Shown here piece by piece: positions 40,228 through 49,622 of a stretch of DNA of 64,000 nt. The translations under genes were made by a program, and so were the position numbers. The stretch is from Serratia marcescens subsp. marcescens ATCC 13880 (GTDB lineage Bacteria; Pseudomonadota; Gammaproteobacteria; Enterobacterales; Enterobacteriaceae). Each line of letters starts with the position of its first letter. Position 1 is the first letter of the stretch. Location: assembly GCF_017299535.1 (NCBI RefSeq), contig NZ_CP071238.1, positions 124,001-188,000 of the forward strand, given 5' to 3'. The notes beneath the pieces were generated by a model. It saw only the letters and a program-made list of their open reading frames with translations, did not search any database and had not been told where the DNA came from.

Positions 40228-40936
40228 ACCGCTGAATTGGGAGAGCGACTTCTTCCACTTGAAAAGCGCCAAGTTACATTTCGATAGCTCGGCAGCGCCC
40301 GTGGCCGAGGCTGATTTGGATGCTTATACGTTGGTGCAGGCCAAAATCCCCGCTTGCCGCCTGGAGTGGGCCGATGCGCTGTCGGCGCTGGGATTCCGGC
40401 TGGTCGAAGGGGAAGTGGACCTGGCAGTGAACGTTGCGTCTGAAAGCACGACGGCCGATGTCGCTTCGGCGGCTGCGGTGCGTCTGGCCGTTCCCGAGGA
40501 TATCCCGTCATTGCGGGCTGCCGCCGGTGAGGTGTTCGCCGCCAGCCGGTTTCGTGCACCGTGGTACGATCGCGCCGATAGTGGGCGATTCTATGCGGCC
40601 TGGATCGAAAAAGCGGTGCTGGGCACCTTTGATCATCAATGTTTGCTGGTACTGAACAACCAGGGGCAACCCGAAGGCTTTGTCAGCCTGCGTGACATTG
40701 GCGGCCAGGAAACGCGCATCGGCCTGTTGGCGGCTTTCCCCGGCGCATTCGGCCGGGGCGTGGGCGCCAGGCTGATGACGGCGGCGATCGCCGAATGTCG
40801 GCGGCAAGGAATGCAGCGCCTGCGGGTCGCGACCCAGGTAGGCAATATCGCCGCATTACGACTCTATCAACGACAGGGTGCCGTGATTGAAAGCACCGCG
40901 TACTGGTTATACAGAGGTAGACATGATTCCATTTAA
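40205..40936 (+). CDS. wecD: dTDP-fucosamine acetyltransferase WecD
   Basis: GNAT-family enzyme that acetylates dTDP-4-amino-4,6-dideoxygalactose to dTDP-Fuc4NAc. 243 residues, somewhat longer than the E. coli protein (224), the extra length lying in the central region and tail. Conserved family stretches include [33 protein letters not shown] (acetyl-CoA loop) and [10 protein letters not shown]. Overlaps both neighbours (23 and 14 nt), consistent with tight coupling. Confidence 0.92.
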   Translation: MRVHASIEPLNWESDFFHLKSAKLHFDSSAAPVAEADLDAYTLVQAKIPACRLEWADALSALGFRLVEGEVDLAVNVASESTTADVASAAAVRLAVPEDIPSLRAAAGEVFAASRFRAPWYDRADSGRFYAAWIEKAVLGTFDHQCLLVLNNQGQPEGFVSLRDIGGQETRIGLLAAFPGAFGRGVGARLMTAAIAECRRQGMQRLRVATQVGNIAALRLYQRQGAVIESTAYWLYRGRHDSI

Positions 40937-42053
40937 CGCTCCACCGGTTGTTGGCACTGAACTGGAATATATGCAGGCTGCCATGGGCAGCGGCAAATTG
41001 TGCGGCGACGGCGGTTTCACCCGTCGCTGCCAGCAGTGGATGGAACAGCGTTTCGGCAGCGCGAAAGTGTTGTTGACGCCTTCCTGCACCGCGTCGTTGG
41101 AAATGGCCGCCATCCTGCTGGATATTCAGCCGGGTGACGAAGTGATCATGCCGAGCTTTACCTTCGTTTCAACCGCCAACGCCTTTGTGCTGCGCGGCGC
41201 CAAAGTGGTGTTCGTCGACCTGCGTCCGGACACCATGAACATCGACGAAACCAAAATCGAAGCGGCGATCACCGATAAAACCCGCGCGATCGTACCGGTG
41301 CACTACGCCGGCGTCGCCTGCGAGATGGATACCATCATGGCGCTGGCGAAGAAATATAACCTGTTCGTAGTGGAAGACGCCGCGCAGGGCGTGATGTCGA
41401 CCTACAAAGGCAAGGCATTGGGCACCATCGGCCATATCGGCTGCTTCAGCTTCCATGAAACCAAAAACTACACCGCCGGCGGCGAAGGCGGCGCGACGCT
41501 GGTGAACGATCCGGCCCTGATCGATCGGGCGGAAGTCATCCGCGAGAAGGGCACCAACCGCAGCCAGTTCTTCCGTGGCCAGGTCGATAAATATACCTGG
41601 CGCGACATCGGTTCCAGCTATTTGATGTCTGACCTGCAGGCCGCTTACCTGTGGGGCCAGCTGGAAGTGGCGGAACGCATCAACCAGCGCCGTTTGGCAC
41701 TGTGGCAGAAGTACTACGACAGCTTCCTGTCGTTGGCGAAGGCCGGCCGCATCGAACTGCCGAGCATCCCAGCCGACTGCGTGCATAACGCGCACATGTT
41801 CTATATCAAGTTGCGTGATATCGAAGAGCGCACGGCCTTTATCGACTACCTGAAGGAAGCCGAAATCATGGCCGTGTTCCACTATATTCCGCTGCATGAC
41901 TGCCCGGCCGGTGAACGCTTTGGCCGCTTTGCCGGCGAAGATCGTTACACCACGCAGGAAAGCGCGCGTCTGGTGCGCTTGCCGCTGTTCTACAATATGT
42001 CTGATGTCAATCAGCGTACGGTAATCAATACCATCCTGAGCTTCTTTGCCTGA
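40923..42053 (+). CDS. wecE: dTDP-4-amino-4,6-dideoxygalactose transaminase WecE
   Basis: PLP enzyme that aminates dTDP-4-keto-6-deoxyglucose, before WecD. 376 residues as in E. coli. DegT/DnrJ/EryC1 family features include VEDAAQGVMSTYKGK and the PLP-lysine region FSFHETKNYTAGGEGGA. ATG 40923 with AGAGG upstream is chosen; the frame extends to 40887 without support. Confidence 0.96.
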   Translation: MIPFNAPPVVGTELEYMQAAMGSGKLCGDGGFTRRCQQWMEQRFGSAKVLLTPSCTASLEMAAILLDIQPGDEVIMPSFTFVSTANAFVLRGAKVVFVDLRPDTMNIDETKIEAAITDKTRAIVPVHYAGVACEMDTIMALAKKYNLFVVEDAAQGVMSTYKGKALGTIGHIGCFSFHETKNYTAGGEGGATLVNDPALIDRAEVIREKGTNRSQFFRGQVDKYTWRDIGSSYLMSDLQAAYLWGQLEVAERINQRRLALWQKYYDSFLSLAKAGRIELPSIPADCVHNAHMFYIKLRDIEERTAFIDYLKEAEIMAVFHYIPLHDCPAGERFGRFAGEDRYTTQESARLVRLPLFYNMSDVNQRTVINTILSFFA

Positions 42054-42054
42054 T

Positions 42055-43305
42055 ATGTCGTTGGCAAAAGCATCGATATGGACTGCCGGCTCCACGCTGA
42101 TCAAAATCGGCGTGGGGCTGTTGGTGGTGAAACTGCTGGCGGTGGCGTTTGGCCCCAGCGGGGTGGGGCAGGCGGGTAACTTCCGCCAGTTGATTACCGT
42201 GCTGGGCGTGCTGTCCGGCGCGGGCATTTTTAACGGCATCACCAAATACGTGGCGGAGTACCATCAGGATCCGCAGCGTTTGCGCCTGGCGGTCGGCACC
42301 GCGTCGAGCATCGTGCTGGGCTTTTCGACCTTGCTGGCGCTGGTGTTTTTGTTCGCCGCCGAACCGATCAGCATTGGGCTGTTCGGGCATGCCGATTACG
42401 TCGGCGTGGTGCGCGCCGTCGCTTTCATTCAGATGGGCATCGCCTACGCCAACCTGTTCATGGCGGTGCTGAAAGGCTATCGCGACGCGATGGGCAATGC
42501 GCTGGCGGTGATCGGCGGCAGCCTGATTGGCGTGGTGGCTTATTACCTGTGCTTCAAGCTGGGGGGCTATGAAGGCGCGCTGGCGGGGCTGGCGCTGGTG
42601 CCGGCGTTGGTGGTGTTGCCTGCCGGGCTGATGCTGTGGCGGCGCAAAACGTTGCCGCTGCGCTATCTGGCGCCGCGTTGGGACAAACTCGTGGCCGGCA
42701 ACCTCGGCAAATTCACCCTCATGGCGTTGATCACCTCGGTGACGCTGCCGGTGGCTTACGTGATGATGCGTAACCTGCTGGCCGCGCATTACGGTTGGGA
42801 TGAGGTGGGGATTTGGCAGGGCGTCAGCAGCATTTCCGATGCCTATCTGCAGTTCATCACCGCCTCGTTTACCGTCTATCTGCTGCCGACACTGTCGCGG
42901 CTGACGGACAAGGGCGCCATCTCGCGGGAGATCGTGCGCTCGTTGAAATTCGTGCTGCCGGCGGTAGCGGCGGCGAGCTTTACGGTGTGGCTGCTGCGTG
43001 ATTTCGCCATCTGGCTGTTGTTCTCGGACAAATTCGTCGCCATGCGCGATCTGTTTGCCTGGCAGCTGGTGGGCGACGTGCTGAAAGTCGGGGCCTATGT
43101 GTTCGGCTATTTGGTGATCGCCAAAGCGTCGCTGCGCTTTTATATCCTGACGGAAGTCAGCCAGTTTCTGCTGCTGACGCTGTTCTCGCACTGGCTGATC
43201 CCGCTGCATGGCGCGCTGGGAGCGGCTCAGGCCTATATGGCAACCTACATCGTGTATTTCGCGCTCTGTAGCTGCGTGTTTCTTATTTATCGTAGACGAG
43301 TATGA
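42055..43305 (+). CDS. wzxE: ECA lipid III flippase WzxE
   Basis: MOP-superfamily flippase that turns undecaprenyl-PP-GlcNAc-ManNAcA-Fuc4NAc across the inner membrane. 416 residues, same as E. coli, with about 12 hydrophobic spans starting [19 protein letters not shown]. Only 1 nt separates its ATG from the wecE stop, and its own stop overlaps wecF. Confidence 0.95.
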   Translation: MSLAKASIWTAGSTLIKIGVGLLVVKLLAVAFGPSGVGQAGNFRQLITVLGVLSGAGIFNGITKYVAEYHQDPQRLRLAVGTASSIVLGFSTLLALVFLFAAEPISIGLFGHADYVGVVRAVAFIQMGIAYANLFMAVLKGYRDAMGNALAVIGGSLIGVVAYYLCFKLGGYEGALAGLALVPALVVLPAGLMLWRRKTLPLRYLAPRWDKLVAGNLGKFTLMALITSVTLPVAYVMMRNLLAAHYGWDEVGIWQGVSSISDAYLQFITASFTVYLLPTLSRLTDKGAISREIVRSLKFVLPAVAAASFTVWLLRDFAIWLLFSDKFVAMRDLFAWQLVGDVLKVGAYVFGYLVIAKASLRFYILTEVSQFLLLTLFSHWLIPLHGALGAAQAYMATYIVYFALCSCVFLIYRRRV

Positions 43306-44387
43306 CCACACTGATTCACGTTCTGGGATCCGATATCCCGCATCATAACCAGACGGTGCTGCGCTTCTTCAATGACGTGCTGGCGCCGCGTCTGCCGGCT
43401 GAGCAGACGCGGCATTTTATGGTGGCGGCCAAGGATGTGGCGGCACTGGGAGATTTCCCCGCCCTGAACATTGAGCCCTACGCGGATAAGAAAAGCCTGG
43501 CGGCGGCGGTCATCGCGCGCGCCCAAGCCGATCGCGATACGCGTTTCTTCCTGCACGGCCAGTTCAACCCGGGGCTGTGGCTGGCGCTGCTGAGCGGCAA
43601 GATCAAGGCGCGTCAGGTCAGTTGGCATATTTGGGGCGCCGATCTGTATGAAGACGCCGCCAGCTGGAAATTCCGGCTGTTCTATCTGCTGCGCCGCATT
43701 GCGCAGGGGCGGGTAGGGAATGTGTTTGCTACCCGTGGCGACGTGATTCACTACCAGCAGCGCCATGCGCGGGTGCCGGCCTCGCTGCTGTACTTCCCGA
43801 CCCGCATGGATCCGGCGCTGACCGACGTTCACGTCGAGAAAAACCTGGCCGGGCCGATGACGATTCTGGTGGGTAACTCCGGCGATCGCAGCAATCGGCA
43901 TATCGAAGCGCTGCAGGCGATTCATCAGCAGTTCGGCGCCGACGTGCGCGTGATCCTGCCGATGGGTTATCCGGCCAACAACGATGCTTACATCGAGCAG
44001 GTGCGCGCCGCCGGATTGCCGCTGTTCGGCGAGAAAAACCTGCAGCTGCTCACGCAGCAGGTGGCGTTTGAGGACTACCTCAATATTCTGCGCGCCTGCG
44101 ATCTCGGCTATTTCATTTTCAATCGCCAGCAGGGGATTGGCACCCTGTGCCTGCTGATTCAGTTCGGCGTGCCTTTCGTGCTCAGCCGGCAGAACCCGTT
44201 CTGGCAGGATTTGGCGGAACAGCACCTGCCGGTGCTGTTCTACGGCGACTCGCTCGACGAGGCGGTGGTGCGCGAAGCGCAGCGTCAGCTGGCGGCGGTG
44301 GATAAACAGGCGATCGCCTTCTTCAATCCGAACTATGTTGACGGCTGGCAGCAAGCCCTGGCGTTGGCAGCGGGAGAGCATTCATGA
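43302..44387 (+). CDS. wecF: TDP-Fuc4NAc:lipid II Fuc4NAc transferase WecF
   Basis: Glycosyltransferase (GT56) that adds the third sugar, Fuc4NAc, giving ECA lipid III. 361 residues (E. coli 359), opening [15 protein letters not shown] and containing [12 protein letters not shown] and [15 protein letters not shown], characteristic of the family. Cytosolic, membrane associated. Overlaps wzxE and wzyE by 4 nt each. Confidence 0.95.
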   Translation: MTTLIHVLGSDIPHHNQTVLRFFNDVLAPRLPAEQTRHFMVAAKDVAALGDFPALNIEPYADKKSLAAAVIARAQADRDTRFFLHGQFNPGLWLALLSGKIKARQVSWHIWGADLYEDAASWKFRLFYLLRRIAQGRVGNVFATRGDVIHYQQRHARVPASLLYFPTRMDPALTDVHVEKNLAGPMTILVGNSGDRSNRHIEALQAIHQQFGADVRVILPMGYPANNDAYIEQVRAAGLPLFGEKNLQLLTQQVAFEDYLNILRACDLGYFIFNRQQGIGTLCLLIQFGVPFVLSRQNPFWQDLAEQHLPVLFYGDSLDEAVVREAQRQLAAVDKQAIAFFNPNYVDGWQQALALAAGEHS

Positions 44388-45748
44388 CGTTGGCGCAATT
44401 CGGCGGCCTGTTTGTCGTCTATCTGGTCAGCCTGACGTTTATCCTGACGCTGACCTACCAGGAGTTTCGGCGCGTGCGCTTTAACTTCAACGTCTTCTTC
44501 TCGCTGCTGTATTTGCTGACGTTCTATTTCGGCTTCCCGTTAACCTGCCTGCTGGTGTTTCAGTTTGACGTCGAGGTGGTGCCGGTGGAGTTTCTGCTGT
44601 ACGCCCTGCTGTCGGCGACGGCGTTTTACGCCATCTATTACGTCACCTACAAGACCCGGCTGCGCAAGCGCCGTACTCAGCCGCGCGCGGCGCTGTTTAC
44701 CATGAACCGGGTAGAGACTCATATGACCTGGGTGCTGCTGGCGCTGGTGGCGATCGGTACCGTGGGCATCTTCTTCATGCAGAACGGCTTCCTGCTGTTC
44801 AAGCTCAATTCCTACAGCCAGATCTTCTCCAGCGACGTGTCCGGCGTGGCGCTCAAGCGGTTCTTCTACTTCTTCATTCCGGCGATGCTGGTGGTCTATT
44901 TCCTGCGGCAGGATCTGCGCGCCTGGTTCTTGTTCCTGGTGGCGACGGTGGCGTTCGGCATTCTGACTTACGTGATCGTCGGCGGCACCCGTGCCAACAT
45001 TATCATCGCTTTCGCGCTGTTCCTGTTTATCGGCATCGTGCGCGGCTGGATCACGCTGTGGATGCTGGCGGCGGCGGGCATATTCGGCGTGGTCGGCATG
45101 TTCTGGCTGGCGTTGAAGCGCTATAGCCTGGACGTCAGCGGCGCGGAAGCGTTTTATACCTTCCTCTATCTGACCCGCGATACCTTCTCGCCGTGGGAAA
45201 ACCTGGCGCTGCTGCTGCAAAATTACGACAAGATCGATTTCCAGGGCCTGGCGCCGATCTTGCGTGATTTCTACGTCTTTATCCCAACCTGGCTATGGCC
45301 GGGCCGGCCGGACGTGGTGCTGAACTCCGCCAACTATTTCACCTGGGAAGTGCTGAACAACCACTCCGGGCTGGCGATTTCGCCGACGCTGATCGGTTCG
45401 CTGGTGGTGATGGGCGGCGCGCTGTTTATCCCGATCGGCGCGATTCTGGTGGGCATGATCATCAAGTGGTTCGACTGGCTGTATGAGCTGGGCAAAACCG
45501 AGCCGAACCGCTATAAGGCGGCCATTTTGCAGGGGTTCTGCTTTGGCGCGGTGTTCAACATGATCGTGTTGGCGCGCGAAGGGGTGGACTCATTCGTGTC
45601 GCGCGTGGTGTTCTTCTGCATTATTTTCGGCGCCTGTCTGGTGCTGGCGAAGTTGCTGTATTGGCTGTTCGATACCGCCGGGCTGATCAAGGCCAGAGTG
45701 ACGCGTGCCCGCGCGCTGGCGTCTCCGCCTCGGGCCGGTCTTTTGTAA
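44384..45748 (+). CDS. wzyE: ECA polymerase WzyE
   Basis: Polytopic inner-membrane polymerase that joins lipid III trisaccharide units at the periplasmic face. 454 residues (E. coli 450), with about 11 hydrophobic spans and a large loop ([19 protein letters not shown]) in the middle. Works with WzxE and WzzE from the same operon. Overlaps wecF by 4 nt. Confidence 0.94.
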   Translation: MTLAQFGGLFVVYLVSLTFILTLTYQEFRRVRFNFNVFFSLLYLLTFYFGFPLTCLLVFQFDVEVVPVEFLLYALLSATAFYAIYYVTYKTRLRKRRTQPRAALFTMNRVETHMTWVLLALVAIGTVGIFFMQNGFLLFKLNSYSQIFSSDVSGVALKRFFYFFIPAMLVVYFLRQDLRAWFLFLVATVAFGILTYVIVGGTRANIIIAFALFLFIGIVRGWITLWMLAAAGIFGVVGMFWLALKRYSLDVSGAEAFYTFLYLTRDTFSPWENLALLLQNYDKIDFQGLAPILRDFYVFIPTWLWPGRPDVVLNSANYFTWEVLNNHSGLAISPTLIGSLVVMGGALFIPIGAILVGMIIKWFDWLYELGKTEPNRYKAAILQGFCFGAVFNMIVLAREGVDSFVSRVVFFCIIFGACLVLAKLLYWLFDTAGLIKARVTRARALASPPRAGLL

Positions 45749-45762
45749 GGGTAATGAGAACG

Positions 45763-46503
45763 ATGGAAACAAAGATTTCGGTGCCGCAGTATGAGCTGCG
45801 CGGTTTCAGCCTGTGGGGCTTTCGCGATATGGCGCATTGCATGGACTTTATGTTCGACGGCGGCCGGGTCAAACAGGGCACGCTGGTGGCGATGAACGCG
45901 GAAAAGATCCTGAAGGCGGAAGAGGACCAGGCGCTGCATGCGTTGCTGGATGAAGCGGAGTACAAGTACGCCGACGGCATCAGCATGGTGCGCTCAATCC
46001 GCCGCAAATACCCGGCGGCGGATGTGTCGCGCGTCGCGGGCGCCGATCTGTGGGAAGCCTTGATGCAGCGCGCCGGCCGCGAAGGCACGCCGGTCTTCCT
46101 GGTCGGCGGCAAGCCGGAAGTCTTGGCGGAAACCGAGCAAAAGCTGCGCAGCCAGTGGAATGTCAACCTGGTGGGCAGCCAGGACGGCTATTTCAAACCG
46201 GATCAACGAGAGGCGCTGTTCGAGCGTATTCGCGCCAGCGGCGCCGCTATCGTGACGGTGGCGATGGGATCGCCGAAGCAGGAGCTCCTGATGCGCGACT
46301 GCCGCAAGGTGTATCCGCAGGCGCTGTATATGGGCGTGGGCGGCACCTACGACGTCTTTACCGGGCATGTGAAGCGTGCGCCCAAGGTGTGGCAGAACCT
46401 CGGTCTGGAATGGCTCTACCGCCTGCTCAGCCAACCCAGCCGCATCGGCCGACAGTTGAAGCTGTTGAAGTTTGTCGGCTACTACTACAGCGGCAAGATG
46501 TAA
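45763..46503 (+). CDS. wecG: Lipopolysaccharide N-acetylmannosaminouronosyltransferase WecG
   Basis: Adds ManNAcA to GlcNAc-PP-undecaprenol (lipid II synthesis). WecG/TagA/CpsF family, 246 residues as in E. coli from ATG 45763; ATG 45754 in frame would add three residues but leaves only about 2 nt from AAGGG. Signature blocks [31 protein letters not shown] and [16 protein letters not shown] are complete. Last gene of the ECA cluster. Confidence 0.95.
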   Translation: METKISVPQYELRGFSLWGFRDMAHCMDFMFDGGRVKQGTLVAMNAEKILKAEEDQALHALLDEAEYKYADGISMVRSIRRKYPAADVSRVAGADLWEALMQRAGREGTPVFLVGGKPEVLAETEQKLRSQWNVNLVGSQDGYFKPDQREALFERIRASGAAIVTVAMGSPKQELLMRDCRKVYPQALYMGVGGTYDVFTGHVKRAPKVWQNLGLEWLYRLLSQPSRIGRQLKLLKFVGYYYSGKM

Positions 46504-46868
46504 CCCCTCATCCGGGGTGGAAAGTGCTGTTCCGCTCCGGACTGCTGTACCAATAATCTGCTTTTGCGCGTTTCTCCCGCATATCTATAACCCTCGGCCC
46601 TAAACGCCGCCGCATTTATTCCATAAAGTTTTAAATTGCGGTTTGCTTATAGCGGCGAAATGCGAAACGATACCGCCCGGAAATTATCCCTGGCCGCTGA
46701 AGCCTGATGCGACAGCGCTGAACGATGTTCTTCTCACGGTAACTTCGCTCCGACTACCCGTTGATGCCAACTCGAACGGCAGGGGATGATTTATTCTTTT
46801 AATAATGACAATAACGACCGGCAGCGGCCGGCAGGCAAACACAACCCGAGAAAAACTATTGAGGATTT
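46504..46868 (+). promoter_or_regulatory. wecG-yifK intergenic region with a candidate GcvB site
   Basis: 365 bp with no gene. A short C4/G4 hairpin follows wecG. The CA-rich string CAAACACAACCC at 46836-46847 lies in the yifK leader, 22 nt before the ATG. In Salmonella yifK is repressed by GcvB through a CA-rich leader site and by Lrp; the site here is inferred by analogy. No promoter is assigned. Confidence 0.5.
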
Positions 46869-48272
46869 ATGGCACACAAAGAGAAACCGCAAGGGCTACA
46901 CCGAGGCCTTGAGGCCCGGCACATCGAGCTTATCGCTCTCGGGGGCACCATCGGTGTCGGCCTGTTTATGGGATCGGCCAGTACGCTGAAATGGGCGGGG
47001 CCGTCGGTACTGCTGGCTTACATCATCGCCGGGCTGTTCGTATTCTTCATTATGCGTTCGATGGGGGAGATGCTGTTCCTTGAGCCGGTCGCCGGGTCGT
47101 TCGCCGTTTACGCGCACAAGTACATGAATCCCTATTTCGGCTACCTGACCGCCTGGGGCTACTGGTTTATGTGGATCGCCGTCGGCATTTCGGAGATCAC
47201 CGCCATCGGGGTGTATGTGCAGTTCTGGTTCCCGGAAATACCGCAGTGGGTTCCCGCGCTGATCGCCGTGGCGATGGTGGCGCTGGCCAACCTGGCGGCG
47301 GTGCGTCTGTACGGTGAGCTGGAGTTCTGGTTCGCCATGATCAAGGTCACCACCATCATCGTGATGATTCTGGTGGGGCTGGGGGTGATCTTCTTCGGTT
47401 TCGGCAACGGCGGTGAACCTATCGGTTTCGCCAATCTGACGGCGCACGGCGGCTTCTTTGCCGGCGGCTGGAAGGGCTTCCTGTTTGCGCTGTGCATCGT
47501 GGTGGCGTCCTATCAGGGGGTTGAGCTGGTGGGCATCACCGCCGGGGAAGCCAAAAACCCGCAAGTGACGTTGAAACGCGCGATCAACAATATCCTGTGG
47601 CGCATCCTGATCTTCTATGTCGGCGCGATCTTCGTCATCGTGACCATCTTCCCGTGGAACGGCATCGGCACCACCGGCAGCCCGTTCGTGCTGACCTTCG
47701 CCAAGATCGGCATCGTCGCCGCCGCCGGCATCATCAACTTTGTGGTGCTGACCGCCGCGCTTTCCGGCTGCAACAGCGGCATGTACAGCGGCGGCCGCAT
47801 GCTGTACGCCCTGGCCAAGAATCGCCAACTGCCGGCGGCGCTGACCAAGCTTTCCGCCAGCGGCGTGCCGGTCAACTGCATCGCCGTCACCATTGGCTGC
47901 CTGTTGGTGGGCTCCGCGCTGAACTACATCATCCCTAATCCGGAGCAGGTGTTCGTCTATGTCTACAGCGCCAGCGTGTTGCCGGGCATGGTGCCGTGGT
48001 TCGTGGTGCTGATCAGCCAGCTCTATTTCCGCCGCGCGCACAAGGAAGCGATCAAAAACCACAGTTTTAAGTCGATCATGTTCCCGTATGTGAACTATCT
48101 GACCATCGCTTTTCTGGTTTGCGTGCTGGTCGGCATGGGAATCAACCCGGATACGCGAATTTCCCTGCTGGTCGGGGCGATTTTCTTAGCGGGCGTCAGC
48201 CTGTGCTACTTCGCTTTCGGCATGCATAAGAAACATCATCCGGCTGAAAATCGGGTAGAAACACGGCAATAA
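46869..48272 (+). CDS. yifK: Amino acid permease YifK (APC family)
   Basis: Inner-membrane transporter of 467 residues (E. coli 461), 12 predicted spans, with the amino-acid permease signature near the N-terminus ([25 protein letters not shown] shortened here to the conserved GGTIGVGLF) and the [18 protein letters not shown] motif around 210. Recent E. coli work links YifK to threonine uptake (ThrP). GAGG lies before the ATG. It is the last protein gene before the tRNA cluster, as in E. coli. Confidence 0.93.
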   Translation: MAHKEKPQGLHRGLEARHIELIALGGTIGVGLFMGSASTLKWAGPSVLLAYIIAGLFVFFIMRSMGEMLFLEPVAGSFAVYAHKYMNPYFGYLTAWGYWFMWIAVGISEITAIGVYVQFWFPEIPQWVPALIAVAMVALANLAAVRLYGELEFWFAMIKVTTIIVMILVGLGVIFFGFGNGGEPIGFANLTAHGGFFAGGWKGFLFALCIVVASYQGVELVGITAGEAKNPQVTLKRAINNILWRILIFYVGAIFVIVTIFPWNGIGTTGSPFVLTFAKIGIVAAAGIINFVVLTAALSGCNSGMYSGGRMLYALAKNRQLPAALTKLSASGVPVNCIAVTIGCLLVGSALNYIIPNPEQVFVYVYSASVLPGMVPWFVVLISQLYFRRAHKEAIKNHSFKSIMFPYVNYLTIAFLVCVLVGMGINPDTRISLLVGAIFLAGVSLCYFAFGMHKKHHPAENRVETRQ

Positions 48273-48357
48273 ACGGTGAAAAGGGGCTGCGGAGTGCGCT
48301 TTCCTGCGCAGGAGTGAGCAAAGCGTAATCAAACGCAACATTTCTGCGAAAAAGCAC

Positions 48358-48386
48358 TAGACAGGATTGGCGTAAATCCGTAGTAT
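48358..48386 (+). promoter_or_regulatory. Promoter of the argX-hisR-leuT-proM tRNA operon
   Basis: TAGACA (48358-48363), 17-bp spacer, TAGTAT (48381-48386), followed by a C-rich discriminator CCCCTCCCGC. Such a GC-rich discriminator is typical of stable-RNA promoters under stringent control. Confidence 0.65.
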
Positions 48387-48407
48387 CCCCTCCCGCAACG
48401 GCGCTAC

Positions 48408-48484
<77 letters not shown>

Positions 48485-48546
48485 TTAAGTTTGTGCGCAG
48501 GAGCTGCGGTGGTAATATTACCGCGTGAGTAAGAAGAAGTAGTAAT

Positions 48547-48623
48547 GGTGGCTATAGCTCAGTTGGTAGAGCCCTGGATTGTGATTCCAGTTGTCGTGGG
48601 TTCGAGTCCCATTAGCCACCCCA
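48547..48623 (+). tRNA. hisR: tRNA-His (anticodon GTG)
   Basis: 77 nt including the extra 5' G (-1) typical of tRNA-His, acceptor GTGGCTA/TAGCCAC, anticodon loop TTGTGAT and encoded CCA. Confidence 0.97.
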
Positions 48624-48664
48624 CTTCCTGATGAAGTGAAGATTTAGCAGTATTTTGTGACAGT

Positions 48665-48751
48665 GCGAAGGTGGCGGAATTGGTAGACGCGCTAGCTTCA
48701 GGTGTTAGTGTTCTTACGGACGTGAGGGTTCAAGTCCCTCTCTTCGCACCA
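48665..48751 (+). tRNA. leuT: tRNA-Leu (anticodon CAG)
   Basis: 87 nt, class II tRNA with a long variable arm, acceptor GCGAAGG with CTTCGC side, anticodon loop CTTCAGG and encoded CCA. Near identical to E. coli leuT; the T stem carries G-A changes relative to it. Confidence 0.97.
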
Positions 48752-48825
48752 CGCAAAATATCTGATAAATATAAGATTTATATGGACAGCGGTCTGATAA
48801 ATCGGGTAGTATGAGCAACATAAAT

Positions 48826-48902
48826 CGGCGAGTAGCGCAGCTTGGTAGCGCAACTGGTTTGGGACCAGTGGGTCGGAGGTTCGAATCCTCTCTCGCCGAC
48901 CA
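48826..48902 (+). tRNA. proM: tRNA-Pro (anticodon TGG)
   Basis: 77 nt, acceptor CGGCGAG/CTCGCCG, anticodon loop TTTGGGA and encoded CCA. Last tRNA of the operon, followed 9 bp later by an intrinsic terminator. Confidence 0.97.
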
Positions 48903-48911
48903 CATTCGAAA

Positions 48912-48938
48912 AACCTGCTTTTAAAGCAGGTTTTTTTT
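48912..48938 (+). terminator. Terminator of the tRNA operon
   Basis: Perfect 9-bp stem (48912-48920 with 48924-48932), 3-nt loop, run of eight T. Confidence 0.93.
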
Positions 48939-48963
48939 CGTCTGTCGTTTATGAGGATGAGCA

Positions 48964-49031
48964 CCTCCGCAGGAGGAGCCTCGCGAAGCGAGACGAGAAG
49001 GCAGGCCCGCGCAGCAATGTGCGGGCTTTTT
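48964..49031 (+). terminator. Triple hairpin ending in a second terminator
   Basis: Three stems in a row: CCTCC/GGAGG (48964-48976), CTCGC/GCGAG (48980-48992), and a 9-bp stem with one G-U pair (49005-49013 with 49018-49026, GCAA loop) followed by TTTTT. A backup terminator for the tRNA transcript, a small RNA or a dispersed repeat are all possible. The rest of 49032-49103 shows nothing recognisable. Confidence 0.55.
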
Positions 49032-49103
49032 GCATCCATGAGGGCTGGCATCTTGTGCCTGCCTGTGAGCGTGTTGGTTTTCAGCGACATGACCATCCAG
49101 CGC

Positions 49104-49121
49104 TGTCGTCAGGTTGAGACA
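49104..49121 (+). promoter_or_regulatory. GlrR-type activator box 1 upstream of glmZ
   Basis: Exact TGTC-N10-GACA, the published recognition pattern of the response regulator GlrR (QseF), 198 bp upstream of the sigma-54 -24 element. Confidence 0.6.
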
Positions 49122-49166
49122 AATAATTTATTGATTTTAAAAGATAAAACCGGATTTGGCTTAAGC

Positions 49167-49184
49167 CGTCGTTTTGAAGCGACA
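49167..49184 (+). promoter_or_regulatory. GlrR-type activator box 2 upstream of glmZ
   Basis: CGTC-N10-GACA, one mismatch to TGTC-N10-GACA, with the same 10-bp spacing as box 1 and 63 bp downstream of it. Placed as an enhancer site about 135 bp ahead of the sigma-54 promoter. Confidence 0.5.
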
Positions 49185-49316
49185 TTCTTATAACGGCCGC
49201 TGGCATGGAATGCCAGGGAGAGGTATCAGGCAGGAAGGGTGGGGAGGAAGTATAAATTATTTATATTTCAATGCATTGAATTAAATCTCCTATTGGAGAT
49301 GGGCTCAATCTAAAAG

Positions 49317-49334
49317 TTGGCACGTCAAATGCAA
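49317..49334 (+). promoter_or_regulatory. Sigma-54 promoter of glmZ
   Basis: TTGGCACGTCAAATGCAA: -24 GG at 49319-49320 and -12 GC at 49331-49332, with 10 bases between, matching TGGCAC-N5-TTGC except one base. It ends 11 bp before the expected glmZ +1. A sigma-70 -10 (TATCTA, 49335-49340) could overlap. Confidence 0.8.
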
Positions 49335-49344
49335 TATCTATAGC

Positions 49345-49552
49345 GTAGATGCTCATTCCACCTCTTATGTTCGCCTTAGGCTTCATAAACCCTGGGAATG
49401 ACGCAGAGCCGATTTAGGGTGCCTATCGCCCACGAGAACGATGACTAACCCGTCATCACGCTCAGGGCAAAACGTTGAGTGAGGCACCGCCCCTGTTGTC
49501 CTAGACCTGATTGCTTCTTTATACACTTGCCATACGGCAAGTGTTTTTTTTT
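49345..49552 (+). ncRNA. glmZ: Small regulatory RNA GlmZ
   Basis: About 208 nt (E. coli 207), matching E. coli GlmZ clearly at the 5' end (GTAGATGCTCATTCCA, CTCTTATGTTCGCCTTAG), in the middle (GGAATGACGCAGAGCCG) and around the pairing region (AACGTTGAGTGA, CTGTTGTC, AGACCTG at 49488-49508). GlmZ with Hfq activates translation of glmS (glucosamine-6-phosphate synthase) and is inactivated by RapZ/RNase E cleavage. It ends in an intrinsic terminator (stem 49523-49531 with 49536-49544, nine T). Located between the tRNA operon and hemY, as in E. coli. No protein is encoded. Confidence 0.93.
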
Positions 49553-49577
49553 GCGCTACAGAAAACCCTGGGCAAAA

Positions 49578-49605
49578 AAAAGCGCGGCATCGGAGCCGCG
49601 CTTTT
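49578..49605 (-). terminator. Terminator of the hem operon
   Basis: 11-bp stem (49578-49588 with 49595-49605), 6-nt loop. On the minus strand a run of T follows. It lies 18 bp beyond the hemY stop. Confidence 0.9.
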
Positions 49606-49622
49606 CTCACTTGGGCAGGGCG

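Noticed and set aside
48842..49193. Short frames running out of tRNA-Pro into the hairpin region
   Set aside because: They begin inside a tRNA gene and read through terminators; not credible proteins.
49383..49610. 75-codon minus-strand frame over glmZ
   Set aside because: The region is clearly the GlmZ RNA gene and the frame has no support.
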